DNA of 31,419 bases, from NCBI GenBank assembly GCA_031367105.1, contig JANLPG010000159.1, positions 1 through 31,419 on the forward strand. Reading direction: 5' to 3'. The notes below the pieces were generated by a model that worked only from the letters and a program-made list of their open reading frames with translations, did not search any database and had not been told where the DNA came from. Positions 17,001 through 24,120 of the stretch are shown piece by piece (the first letter of the stretch is position 1; each line of letters starts with the position of its first letter). The position numbers and the translations under genes were made by a program. The DNA is from Palsa-1233 sp031367105. GTDB taxonomy: Bacteria > Gemmatimonadota > Gemmatimonadetes > Gemmatimonadales > GWC2-71-9.

Positions 17001-17573
17001 CCCGTCACCATAGCCGACGCTCCGCTGGGAATTGTTCTCGCCCGTTCCCACCCAGACCGTGGTGGGGTTGCGGGGGTCGATGACCACGGTCCCGATCGAG
17101 AACGACGACTGCCGATCGAAAATCGGCGCCCAGCTGGCGCCGCCATTGTCGGTCTTGAAGACCCCGCCGGACGCAGCGGCAACGTAGAGGATGGCCGGAT
17201 TCTGCGGATGAACCGCGATGCTCGAGATGCGTCCACCGGTGACGGCCGGGCCGATCAGGCGTGGGTTGAGCAGCGCCTTGAGCGCTCCCGCCATCCCGCG
17301 ACCCGGCACCGAGTCGCTCCCTTCGCTGGTCGTGTCGCTTCGGATTGCACGTGTGGTGTCGCGTCGAGCACTGTCGGCGCGCGCGACCCCCGGCCGCTTG
17401 GGGAGGGTGTCGGCGGGGTTCGCCTTGGGCACGGCGGGTGGCTGATTGGCACGGGGTGGCGTCTGAACGCGCGGTACGGGAGGCGTCTGCTCCTGGGCCG
17501 AAAGAGCGGAGCCGCTCAGGGGGAGCAGCGCGAGGGACGCGATGGCACAGCTGACGATGGCAGAACGACGCAT
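14070..17573 (-). CDS. Large secreted Asp-box (BNR) beta-propeller protein, sortilin/VPS10-like
   Basis: A 1167-residue exported protein. The signal peptide ends near ALSA-QEQ, followed by a Pro/Thr/Asp-rich linker to about residue 95. Then come at least ten Asp-box repeats of the form S-x-D-x-G-x-(S/T)-W, such as SDDAGKSWKR, TTDGGKSWTS, SVDGGITWEK, SEDGGATWRK and SQDGGVHWLK, forming one or two large propellers like those of sortilin/VPS10 and xyloglucanase-type proteins. A Gly-rich linker (DNA about 14665-14750) sits before PPGRYTLTLMRREKG, an Ig-like strand set, and a helical C-terminus. Such proteins are often named glycosyl hydrolase, but no catalytic acid can be confirmed, so binding or scaffolding is as likely. 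Start: ATG 17571-17573 with GGAG upstream; a TTG lies just before it. Confidence 0.85.
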   Translation of the reverse strand: MRRSAIVSCAIASLALLPLSGSALSAQEQTPPVPRVQTPPRANQPPAVPKANPADTLPKRPGVARADSARRDTTRAIRSDTTSEGSDSVPGRGMAGALKALLNPRLIGPAVTGGRISSIAVHPQNPAILYVAAASGGVFKTDNGGASWAPIFDRQSSFSIGTVVIDPRNPTTVWVGTGENNSQRSVGYGDGLYRSDDAGKSWKRMGLEKSEHIARIVIDPRNSDVVYVAAQGPLWADGGDRGLYKTTDGGKSWTSLITVSERTGVTDVVMDPRNPDLLIAATWQRRRHFYTLINGGPESALYRSTDAGKSWKKITSGLPSGTLGRIGLAISPKDPDVVYATIESTPGDGGIFRSVDGGITWEKRSPYTAQPMYYATIVADPFNVQRLYSLDVSTQLSDDGGATWRGVGERSKHVDNHVLWVDPRFPDHYLNGNDGGLYQSWDGGKSWIFFANLPITQLYDVDVSANGPFYLVCGGTQDNNSLCGPAATRSSNGLLNTDWFVTNGGDGFVSRIDPEDPNTIYAESQNGGLVRFDVRTGEGIGIQPSEGRGEAPSRWNWDTPLIISPHSHTRLYTASQRLYRSDDRGNSWKPMSGDLTRQLDRNALPVMGKVWGPDAVAKNQSTAFYSNVSQVAESQKQEGLLYVGTDDGLIQVSEDGGATWRKADPIAGVPGNAYIQRLITSRHDARTAYVAVNNHQNGDFTPYLLKSSDAGRSWSSVAGDLPKRGTVYGFAEDHIDPKLLFAGTEFGAYASQDGGVHWLKISGLPTIQVRDIAIQRGEDDLVLGTFGRGIYVVDDYSRLRDVTTETLGAAVTLYPMKDATSFVRRGPFGGSGKGSQGEALFTAANPDYGAQITYSLKETIWTSKKEQRIAAQRAAERAGKAVNYPTAEVFIAEAEEEPVIVGASIADAEGKIWRVLTLPGSRGTHRVSWDLRGALDAPGDGASGTAGGGGGAGGTGGGVGGGGPFGGGAAGSAVPPGRYTLTLMRREKGISTPLGGPVSFNILHDPAATTTVANREANLAFRAEAQRLTRQITAAVEVATTARTKLDAILKVLDQMPQAPRALTDRTRDVSRRLTHSLRALRGDVINSARGEQVPVSIQAHAGNALPDGILAAPTTTNREQYAIAAADFAAEYSRLKPILTSEIPAIEQELERLGAPPTPGRIPAFP

Positions 17574-17616
17574 CAACAGGAACTCCGGGTGGGCGGGAGC
17601 TGGGTCCGCAGAGTTT

Positions 17617-18954
17617 TCAAGGATCGCCCGGTGCGGAGGTTCGCACCAGAGCCGTCAGCGGGGCGCGGAAGTATCGCGTCCAGAGCAAGTAGACCGGTAC
17701 ACCGAGCAACGTGGCGCCAATGCTCAACCCGAACGACCTGGGGTCGCCAGTAAACGAAAAGAGGCTGACGATCGCCACGCTCGCCACGAAGATCACCAAC
17801 GGCAATGGGTACAGGGGCATGCTCCAGCTGGGAGGCCCGTCTCGATGTCGGAGCCGCACCGTCGCGTAGACCGTGACGGCTGTGAGCGGGTAGATCGCCA
17901 GCACCGCGAGGCGAATCAGCGAGGCGTAGCTGCCGCTGAGGACCAGTGCCACCGACATCGACCCGACCAGCAATACTGCCTGCCACGGAGTGTGCCAGCG
18001 AGAAAGCGACGCGAAGCGGCCAAAGAAGAGCCGCTCCTCCGCCATCGCGAAGGCGAGTCGAGGAAAACCCAGCATCTGGGCGCTGACGGTGCCGAAGGTG
18101 GCGGTCAGCACCAGGACCGCTACGAAGCGGGCGCCGGCGGGGCCGAGCACCCCGCGCATCGCCTCGGCAGCGACCGCCGTCGAGGCGCGCACGCCCTCGA
18201 AGCCGAGCACCCGAAGGAACGCACCGTTGAGCAGCAGGTAGGCGACCCCGACCAGGGCTGTTCCGCCCACCAAGCCGATTGGCAACGAACGCTGCGGATC
18301 ACGCACCTCTCCGCCGAGCAGGGCGATGCTCTGAAATCCCTTGTAGGCGAAGATGATCGCCGTGAAGCCGAGTGCGAGGTCGGTCGCGCTCGGTGCCGCT
18401 CGCGACACGCCGGGAAGTGGTACGACGTGCACCGGCAACAGGAAGGCGGCGAGCACCACCACAGCGATCGCGAGCAGCTTGCCCAGAGTGGCGATGCTCA
18501 TCACCCGGGCACCGGCCCGGGTCGAGCGAATCGCGATCAGCGTGTGCACCGCGATCAGCGTCGCCGCTGCACCGCGACGCTCCCATTCGGTCAAGGTCAC
18601 CAGGGTGGCGGCGAAGTCGGCGAAGGTGCGAGACACCGCGGCAATCGACGCCGGCCCGGCGAAGACCAGGTTGCACCAGCCGAACAGGAACGCGAGCCCG
18701 GGGCCGAACGCGGCATTGAGATACACGAACTCTCCGCCCGAACGCGGCAGCCGGGTGCCGAGTTCGGCGTAACAGCAGGCGCCAGCCAGTGCGAAGACCG
18801 CCCCCAGCGCCCACCACAGCAGCGTCAGCGCAGGGGTGCCGGTGCGGGCCGCCACCTCTGCTGGGAGCCGGAAGATGCCGCTCCCGATGATCCAGCCCAC
18901 CACGAACAGCACCGTGGTGGCCGGGCCAACGACGCGGGGGAGGCGATCTGTCAC
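17617..18954 (-). CDS. APC-family amino-acid permease (second copy)
   Basis: A 445-residue membrane protein with about twelve hydrophobic segments, GWIIGSGIFRLPAEVA in helix 1 and IIFAYKGFQSIALLGGEVRDPQ in helix 6, as in APC amino-acid transporters. It differs clearly from the first permease (4800-6125) but belongs to the same broad group. Start is GTG at 18952-18954. It is followed after 43 bases by the large propeller gene on the same strand, so the two could share a transcript; a secreted degradative or binding protein plus an amino-acid importer would make sense, but that is inference. The substrate is unknown. Confidence 0.87.
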   Translation of the reverse strand: MTDRLPRVVGPATTVLFVVGWIIGSGIFRLPAEVAARTGTPALTLLWWALGAVFALAGACCYAELGTRLPRSGGEFVYLNAAFGPGLAFLFGWCNLVFAGPASIAAVSRTFADFAATLVTLTEWERRGAAATLIAVHTLIAIRSTRAGARVMSIATLGKLLAIAVVVLAAFLLPVHVVPLPGVSRAAPSATDLALGFTAIIFAYKGFQSIALLGGEVRDPQRSLPIGLVGGTALVGVAYLLLNGAFLRVLGFEGVRASTAVAAEAMRGVLGPAGARFVAVLVLTATFGTVSAQMLGFPRLAFAMAEERLFFGRFASLSRWHTPWQAVLLVGSMSVALVLSGSYASLIRLAVLAIYPLTAVTVYATVRLRHRDGPPSWSMPLYPLPLVIFVASVAIVSLFSFTGDPRSFGLSIGATLLGVPVYLLWTRYFRAPLTALVRTSAPGDP

Positions 18955-19061
18955 CGGGGAACTCGGGACGGGGTTGCTGGAGGACGGCGGGCGGGCGTGA
19001 TTGCATCATCGTACCCACGGCCCGAATTCGCCAGCCGCCGGGTCCCCTCTGGAGGCACACC

Positions 19062-20087
19062 ATGGAACTCGGAATGATCGGTCTCGGCCGGATGGGCGGG
19101 AATATGGTGCGTCGCCTGATGCGGGCGGGCCATCGCTGCGTCGTGTATGACGTGAACCCTGGAGCGGTCGCGATGCTCGCCGGTGAGGGCGCCATTCCTG
19201 CCACCTCGCGCGACTCGCTGGTCGCGCAACTCACGGGGCCCCGCGCGATCTGGTTGATGCTGCCGGCGGCGATTGTCGACGCCGAGATCGCTGCGCTCGC
19301 GCCGCTGCTGACACCGGACGATGCCATCATCGACGGCGGCAACTCGCACTATCAGGACGGCATCCGCCGCGCCCGCACGCTGGCCGAGCGCGGGATCGCG
19401 GCGATCGACGTCGGCACCTCCGGCGGAGTGTGGGGGCTTGAACGCGGCTATTGCCTGATGATTGGTGGCGCGGCAACCGCCGTGCAGCGTCTCGACCCGA
19501 TCTTTGCCGCGCTCGCACCCGGGATCGGCTCAGCCACCGCCACCGGCGGGCGGGCCCCCGGAGAGGGGACGGCGGAGGAGGGATATCTCCACTGCGGCCC
19601 CGCTGGCGCCGGCCATTTCGTGAAGATGGTTCACAACGGCATCGAGTACGGGCTGATGGCAGCGTACGCCGAGGGGTTCAATATTCTGCGCCACGCAGAT
19701 GCCGGGCTGCACCAGACCGAGGCCGACGCCGAGACCGCGCCGTTGCGACAGCCGGAGATGTTCGGCTACCGGATGAACATCCCGGAAATCGCCGAACTCT
19801 GGCGCCGCGGCAGCGTGGTGCAGTCGTGGCTGCTCGACCTCACCGCCCACGCGCTGCACGAAAACCCTGATCTTTCGTGCTTCGCAGGGCGTGTCTCCGA
19901 TTCTGGTGAGGGTCGCTGGACCCTCGAGGCCGCCATCGAGGAAGGGGTGCCAGCACCGGTACTGAGCGCCGCGCTCTTTGCCCGGTTTTCATCGCGCGGC
20001 GCGGCCGGCTTCGGCGACCAACTGCTCTCGGCGATGCGCCTGCGGTTCGGGGGCCACCACGAGAAGCCCGCAGGGAGCCACGGATGA
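19062..20087 (+). CDS. gnd: 6-phosphogluconate dehydrogenase, decarboxylating, short (GntZ/YqeC-like) type
   Basis: A 341-residue enzyme of the oxidative pentose phosphate pathway, converting 6-phosphogluconate to ribulose 5-phosphate and CO2. Rossmann motif GLGRMGGNM at 7-15, substrate loops DGGNSHYQD and GTSGGVWGLERG, and the catalytic segment GHFVKMVHNGIEYG with Lys188, Asn192 and Glu195. It is the short form of about 330 residues rather than the 470-residue E. coli Gnd. The second strand ends in VYDVNP; an Asp there (Asp30) usually favours NAD over NADP, so cofactor use may be NAD. GGAGG lies 7 bases before the ATG. First of three overlapping genes. Confidence 0.94.
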   Translation: MELGMIGLGRMGGNMVRRLMRAGHRCVVYDVNPGAVAMLAGEGAIPATSRDSLVAQLTGPRAIWLMLPAAIVDAEIAALAPLLTPDDAIIDGGNSHYQDGIRRARTLAERGIAAIDVGTSGGVWGLERGYCLMIGGAATAVQRLDPIFAALAPGIGSATATGGRAPGEGTAEEGYLHCGPAGAGHFVKMVHNGIEYGLMAAYAEGFNILRHADAGLHQTEADAETAPLRQPEMFGYRMNIPEIAELWRRGSVVQSWLLDLTAHALHENPDLSCFAGRVSDSGEGRWTLEAAIEEGVPAPVLSAALFARFSSRGAAGFGDQLLSAMRLRFGGHHEKPAGSHG

Positions 20088-21466
20088 GCGGCGAACAGTC
20101 CGATGCGCTGGTATTTTTCGGCGCGAGTGGCGACCTGGCGTACAAGCAGATTTTCCCCGCCCTGCATTCAATGATGCTGCACGGCCACCTCGACGTACCG
20201 GTGATCGGCGTGGCGCGTTCGGGATGGAGCCTGGATGACTTCCGGGAGCGCGCCCGGCAGAGTATTGCCGAACACGGTGGCGTGAATGACGCGGCCTTCG
20301 CGAAGCTCGCGGCGTTGATGCGGTTCGTGCAGGGGGAGTACACCGAGGCCGATACCTACACTCGCCTCCGCACCGAGATGGGAGCCAGTGCGCATCCGCT
20401 CTTTTATCTGGCCATCCCGCCGTCACTGTTCGACGACGTGGCAAGTGGGCTCGCCGCATCGGGCTGCTCCGCAAACGGCCGGCTCGTCGTGGAGAAACCG
20501 TTCGGGCGCGATCTCGCCTCCGCTCGTGCATTGAACGAGACCCTTCACGCCTACTTCAAGGAAGCGGACATCTTCCGGATCGACCATTTCCTCGGCAAGG
20601 AACCGGTCCAGAACCTGATCTACTTCCGCTTCGCCAACAGCTTCCTCGAACCACTGTGGAATCGCGACTACATCGAGCGCGTGCAGATCACGATGGCCGA
20701 GTCGTTCGGCGTGAAGGGGCGTGGCAAGTTCTATGAGGAGGCAGGTGCCATTCGCGATGTAGTGCAGAACCACCTGTTGCAGGTCGTTTCGCTGCTCGCG
20801 ATGGAGCCCCCGGTCGCGCACGGTCCCGATGCCATTCGCGATGCCCAGGTGGAGGCGTTCCGCTCGATCCGCCCGCTCGAAGCCGCCGATGTCATTCGCG
20901 GACAGTTCGAGGGCTACCACCAGGAGGACGGCGTGGCGCCCGAGTCGACGGTGGAGACGTACGCCGCCGTCCGGCTCTGGCTCGACTCCTGGCGCTGGTC
21001 CGGGGTTCCATTTTTCATCCGGGCGGGCAAGAACCTCCCAGTCACCGTGACGGAAGTGGTCGTCGAACTCAAGCGGCCGCCGCAGATCCAGCTCGGCGAC
21101 ACCGGTCAGGCGAGTCCGAATCGCTTCCGCTTTCGCCTCAGCCCCGACGTTTCGTTGGCGCTCGAGGCGCGCGCCAAGGTCGCCGGTGAGGAAATGGTCG
21201 GTGAAGATGTGGAGCTGCTGGCGACGCGCCGACCGGGAGCCGGACCGACACCATACGAACGGCTGCTCCACGAGGCGATGCAAGGCGACCAGACGCTTTT
21301 CGCGCGCCAGGATATGGTCGAGGAGGAGTGGCGCGTCGTCAACGACGTCCTGGGCGACGCGACGCCAGTACATATCTATCCGCTGGGAAGTTGGGGACCG
21401 AGCGATGCGGTCAACCTGCTTGGCGATGGTGTGTGGCACGACCCAGTCACCGAGTCATCGTCGTGA
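20084..21466 (+). CDS. zwf: Glucose-6-phosphate 1-dehydrogenase
   Basis: A 460-residue enzyme catalysing the first oxidative step, glucose 6-phosphate to 6-phosphogluconolactone. Cofactor motif GASGDLAYKQIFPAL near the N-terminus, EKPFGRDL at about 137-144, the signature RIDHFLGKE with His168 and Lys172, and the second histidine region DVVQNHLLQ. It is slightly short of the usual 480-500 residues. The dinucleotide motif has Tyr-Lys where most enzymes have Lys/Arg-Arg/Lys. Its ATG overlaps the gnd stop as ATGA, and its TGA overlaps the GTG of pgl, so the order is gnd-zwf-pgl with tight coupling. Confidence 0.95.
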   Translation: MSGEQSDALVFFGASGDLAYKQIFPALHSMMLHGHLDVPVIGVARSGWSLDDFRERARQSIAEHGGVNDAAFAKLAALMRFVQGEYTEADTYTRLRTEMGASAHPLFYLAIPPSLFDDVASGLAASGCSANGRLVVEKPFGRDLASARALNETLHAYFKEADIFRIDHFLGKEPVQNLIYFRFANSFLEPLWNRDYIERVQITMAESFGVKGRGKFYEEAGAIRDVVQNHLLQVVSLLAMEPPVAHGPDAIRDAQVEAFRSIRPLEAADVIRGQFEGYHQEDGVAPESTVETYAAVRLWLDSWRWSGVPFFIRAGKNLPVTVTEVVVELKRPPQIQLGDTGQASPNRFRFRLSPDVSLALEARAKVAGEEMVGEDVELLATRRPGAGPTPYERLLHEAMQGDQTLFARQDMVEEEWRVVNDVLGDATPVHIYPLGSWGPSDAVNLLGDGVWHDPVTESSS

Positions 21467-22185
21467 TCGAGGTCGCCCCCGATGCCGCTGGTTTGGCCTT
21501 GCGGGCCGCAACCCGGATCGTGGCCACCGCTCGTCGAGCCGTTGCCGAACGCGGCGAGTGCGTCATCTTTCTGTCTGGTGGCTCAACACCGCGCGCGACA
21601 TATGCGAGACTGGCAACCCCTGACCTCGCCGGCCAGGTCGACTGGTCCCGGGTACACCTCGCCTTCGGTGATGAGCGCTGCGTACCGCAGGACGATCCGC
21701 GCAATAATTTCCGGATGGTGCGCGACACGTTGACCACGCTCATTCCCATCCCGACCGCCAACGTGCATCCCATCCCGGTCGACCGACCCCCCCGGGACGC
21801 CGCACTCGCCTATGAGCGCACCCTGCGCACGCTTCTGGGCACCAATCAACCAGACCTGGTACTGCTCGGCCTCGGCGACGATGGCCACACCGCGTCACTC
21901 TTCCCCGGTCACGCTGCCGTTCGGGAAAGGGTGCGCTGGGTCGTGGCCGAAGAGATTCCGGAACAGGTGATGTGGCGAATCAGTGTGACACCACCGCTCC
22001 TCAACGCCGCGCGCGAAGTGGTGTTTCTGGTGAGTGGGAGCGGCAAGGCCGATGTGTTGCGCAGCGTCCTGGAACCGCCGCGCGACCCGGACTCGCTCCC
22101 GGCGCAGGTGATCCGACCCACCAACGGTCGGCTCGAGTGGATCGTCGATCGGGCCGCAGCGGGGCCTGATGGGTGGCGGGGGTAG
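21463..22185 (+). CDS. pgl: 6-phosphogluconolactonase (DevB/SOL type)
   Basis: A 240-residue enzyme hydrolysing 6-phosphogluconolactone. Family motifs: SGGSTPRATY near residue 43, FGDERCVPQDDPRNNFRM, LGLGDDGHTASLFPG and ISVTPPLLNAA with FLVSGSGKADVL. Start is GTG 21463, overlapping the zwf stop as GTGA; an open frame back to 21328 lies within zwf and codes for an unrelated Arg-rich stretch. With gnd and zwf it completes the oxidative branch in one coupled unit. It ends 36 bases before the convergent BTAD regulator; I see no strong hairpin in that gap. Confidence 0.94.
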   Translation: MIEVAPDAAGLALRAATRIVATARRAVAERGECVIFLSGGSTPRATYARLATPDLAGQVDWSRVHLAFGDERCVPQDDPRNNFRMVRDTLTTLIPIPTANVHPIPVDRPPRDAALAYERTLRTLLGTNQPDLVLLGLGDDGHTASLFPGHAAVRERVRWVVAEEIPEQVMWRISVTPPLLNAAREVVFLVSGSGKADVLRSVLEPPRDPDSLPAQVIRPTNGRLEWIVDRAAAGPDGWRG

Positions 22186-22221
22186 GTGGAAGCCGATGGC
22201 TGCACCAACAGGATCAGCGAG

Positions 22222-24120
22222 CTAGGCAGTAAGCGCAGCGATCCGCTCCCGTAGCCGACGGCGCTGGCCTGGGGTCGTGAGTTCAGCGGCGATCAGGGTG
22301 CGTTTGGCCCGTGCGGGAAACAGGTAGCCACGACCATCCGCTACAATCCACGCGTCCCACTCCAGACGGTCGAGGGCGGCATCACGCGTGGCTGCGTCCT
22401 CAATTTCCGCAACCCTTCCGACCTGTTCTGCAGAGAAAGGCTCCGCAAGCAACGAGGCTGCGACAAGAATGCGTTGCGCGTCGGGCTCGAGACTTCGGAA
22501 CGCCACCCGCACGGCTGCGACGAGCGGCTCAGGCAGCGAGCCGGGAAGGGTCGCGTCGAGGGTACGGTCGGCAGCTGGCCATGGGGTGGTGTGTTCAGGC
22601 ATCACCTCCGCACGAATCATGTTCAGCACGTCGACCGCGACCGAGAGAAGCCCCCCAGACTCGGATTGCAGCCGACGGGTGAGGCGGTCTCTCGCCGCCT
22701 CGCTCCATGCCGGGGTCGCCCAATCCACCAGTGGACGCATTTCCGCTGCAGCGAGCGGCTCCAATCGAATGGCCAAGCCTGCCATGTCTCGTCCCGCCCG
22801 GCGCGTCAGTTCATCCGTGGCGAGTGCATCACTCCCGCTGCGGACCGTGACGATCAGGGTGACATCGAGCTCGCTGCCAGAGCGCAGGAGCGCCATCAAC
22901 CAACGCAGTTCGTCAGGATGAAGTCGATCGGCATCATCGATGGCCAGCACCAGTGGTTGTTCCACAGCGAGCGCCTCTACGATGGCCTCGAATGCCGCGC
23001 CCATCTCAAACACCTCATCGGCCTCCACTCTCCCGAATCGCTCCTCCCACGCTGGAATGCACTTCGCGAAAGCTGCGAGGGCACCGCCAGGGGCCGTGGC
23101 CACTCCCGGAGCTAGTTCAAGGCCGGAGCGCGCGAGCCCGATCAGAGCGGCCTCTGGGTCGTTCGCGTCGGCCTCCACGGCGCGCATGCTCGCAATTGTC
23201 GATCCTGTGACCGCGGCACGAACGAGCAATTCCTCGAGGAGGCGCGACCGCCCGGTACCGCTCTGGCCCGCGATGACAAGGAGGCGAGCGCGACTCATCG
23301 AACTGACGCTCCGCCATTCATCGAGAAGTCGTTCGAGAATGTTTTCACGAGCCAGGAACGGGGGGCGACGATCAGGCTTCAGGGCGGCGACAGGGACTAT
23401 CCCGGCTTCTCCGCGCCCGATACGAGTGAGTAGCGCTGCCGTCTGGGCATCGAGCTCCAGACCGAGGTCGTTCGCAAGGCGAACCCGGTATGCCTCACCG
23501 GCGGCAAGCGCCGCAAGCCGATCACCGTTCAACCAGTGCGCCCGCACGGTCGCCTGTGCCGCAAGCGCGCTCATCGGTTTGAGTGTGGCCGCTCGTTGGG
23601 CGAGGTCGATCGCGGTTCGCAGATCGCCGCGGTTCTCGGCGGCACTTCCTGCGCGGAGGAGGATGTCAACCGTGCGCACTGTCCAGCGGTCCCGCTCCGC
23701 CATCAGCCACGACTCGAACTCGCTGGCCCTCGGGACGACGAGGCCGTCACAAAAGGGGCCGGTGACAAGGGCCGCTGCCTGGGCGGGTTGCTGGTGCTCG
23801 AAGGACGCGAAGCGATCGGTGTCGAGATCGAGCCGTCCGTTCCATTGGACATAATCGACGGTACTGGTGATGGCCTCCGGACCGGTAGCGCGGCGAACCA
23901 CTCGGAGCGCTTCGTTGAGCGAGTGCCGAGCGGACTGCTCCGCTTTTTCACTCCACAGCAAACCGATCAGTTGGTCGCGACTTCGTCGGCGCTCCGGCGC
24001 AACCCACAGCACGACGCAGAGGGCAAGATGCTTCCTCCAGATCAAGTCAGGTGGCGGGGGTGCCCCGTCGATGCGCACCTGCGGAATGCCGAGCAACCTG
24101 GCGCTGACTACCGGGGGCAT
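22222..24120 (-). CDS. BTAD/SARP-type transcriptional activator with a degenerate AAA ATPase domain
   Basis: A 632-residue regulator. Residues 1-105 are a winged-helix OmpR-like DNA-binding domain (RSRDQLIGLLW, SARHSLNEALRVVRR), and 105-235 the bacterial transcriptional activation domain of helical repeats. From about 255 follows an AfsR/AAA_16-like ATPase: Walker A reads GQSGTGRSRL, with Arg291 where Lys is expected, and Walker B is LVLAIDDADRL (Asp395/396). The C-terminal part is helical and ends in a short all-alpha domain. The Lys-to-Arg change suggests weak or lost ATP hydrolysis. Its ATG lies 13 bases inside the end of the kinase gene, so kinase and regulator are co-translated. The likely target is the repeat site at 26990-27007; the kinase may phosphorylate it, as AfsK does AfsR. 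Confidence 0.88.
   Translation of the reverse strand: MPPVVSARLLGIPQVRIDGAPPPPDLIWRKHLALCVVLWVAPERRRSRDQLIGLLWSEKAEQSARHSLNEALRVVRRATGPEAITSTVDYVQWNGRLDLDTDRFASFEHQQPAQAAALVTGPFCDGLVVPRASEFESWLMAERDRWTVRTVDILLRAGSAAENRGDLRTAIDLAQRAATLKPMSALAAQATVRAHWLNGDRLAALAAGEAYRVRLANDLGLELDAQTAALLTRIGRGEAGIVPVAALKPDRRPPFLARENILERLLDEWRSVSSMSRARLLVIAGQSGTGRSRLLEELLVRAAVTGSTIASMRAVEADANDPEAALIGLARSGLELAPGVATAPGGALAAFAKCIPAWEERFGRVEADEVFEMGAAFEAIVEALAVEQPLVLAIDDADRLHPDELRWLMALLRSGSELDVTLIVTVRSGSDALATDELTRRAGRDMAGLAIRLEPLAAAEMRPLVDWATPAWSEAARDRLTRRLQSESGGLLSVAVDVLNMIRAEVMPEHTTPWPAADRTLDATLPGSLPEPLVAAVRVAFRSLEPDAQRILVAASLLAEPFSAEQVGRVAEIEDAATRDAALDRLEWDAWIVADGRGYLFPARAKRTLIAAELTTPGQRRRLRERIAALTA

Noticed and set aside
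17542..19077. 511-residue open frame on the plus strand opposite the second permease
   Set aside because: Very rich in Arg, Gln, Glu and His with no domain, and antisense to a clear twelve-helix transporter; typical open antisense frame of high-GC DNA.
21328..21462. 45-residue N-terminal extension of pgl
   Set aside because: Arg/Trp-rich, inside zwf, and not part of the lactonase family; GTG 21463 overlaps the zwf stop.
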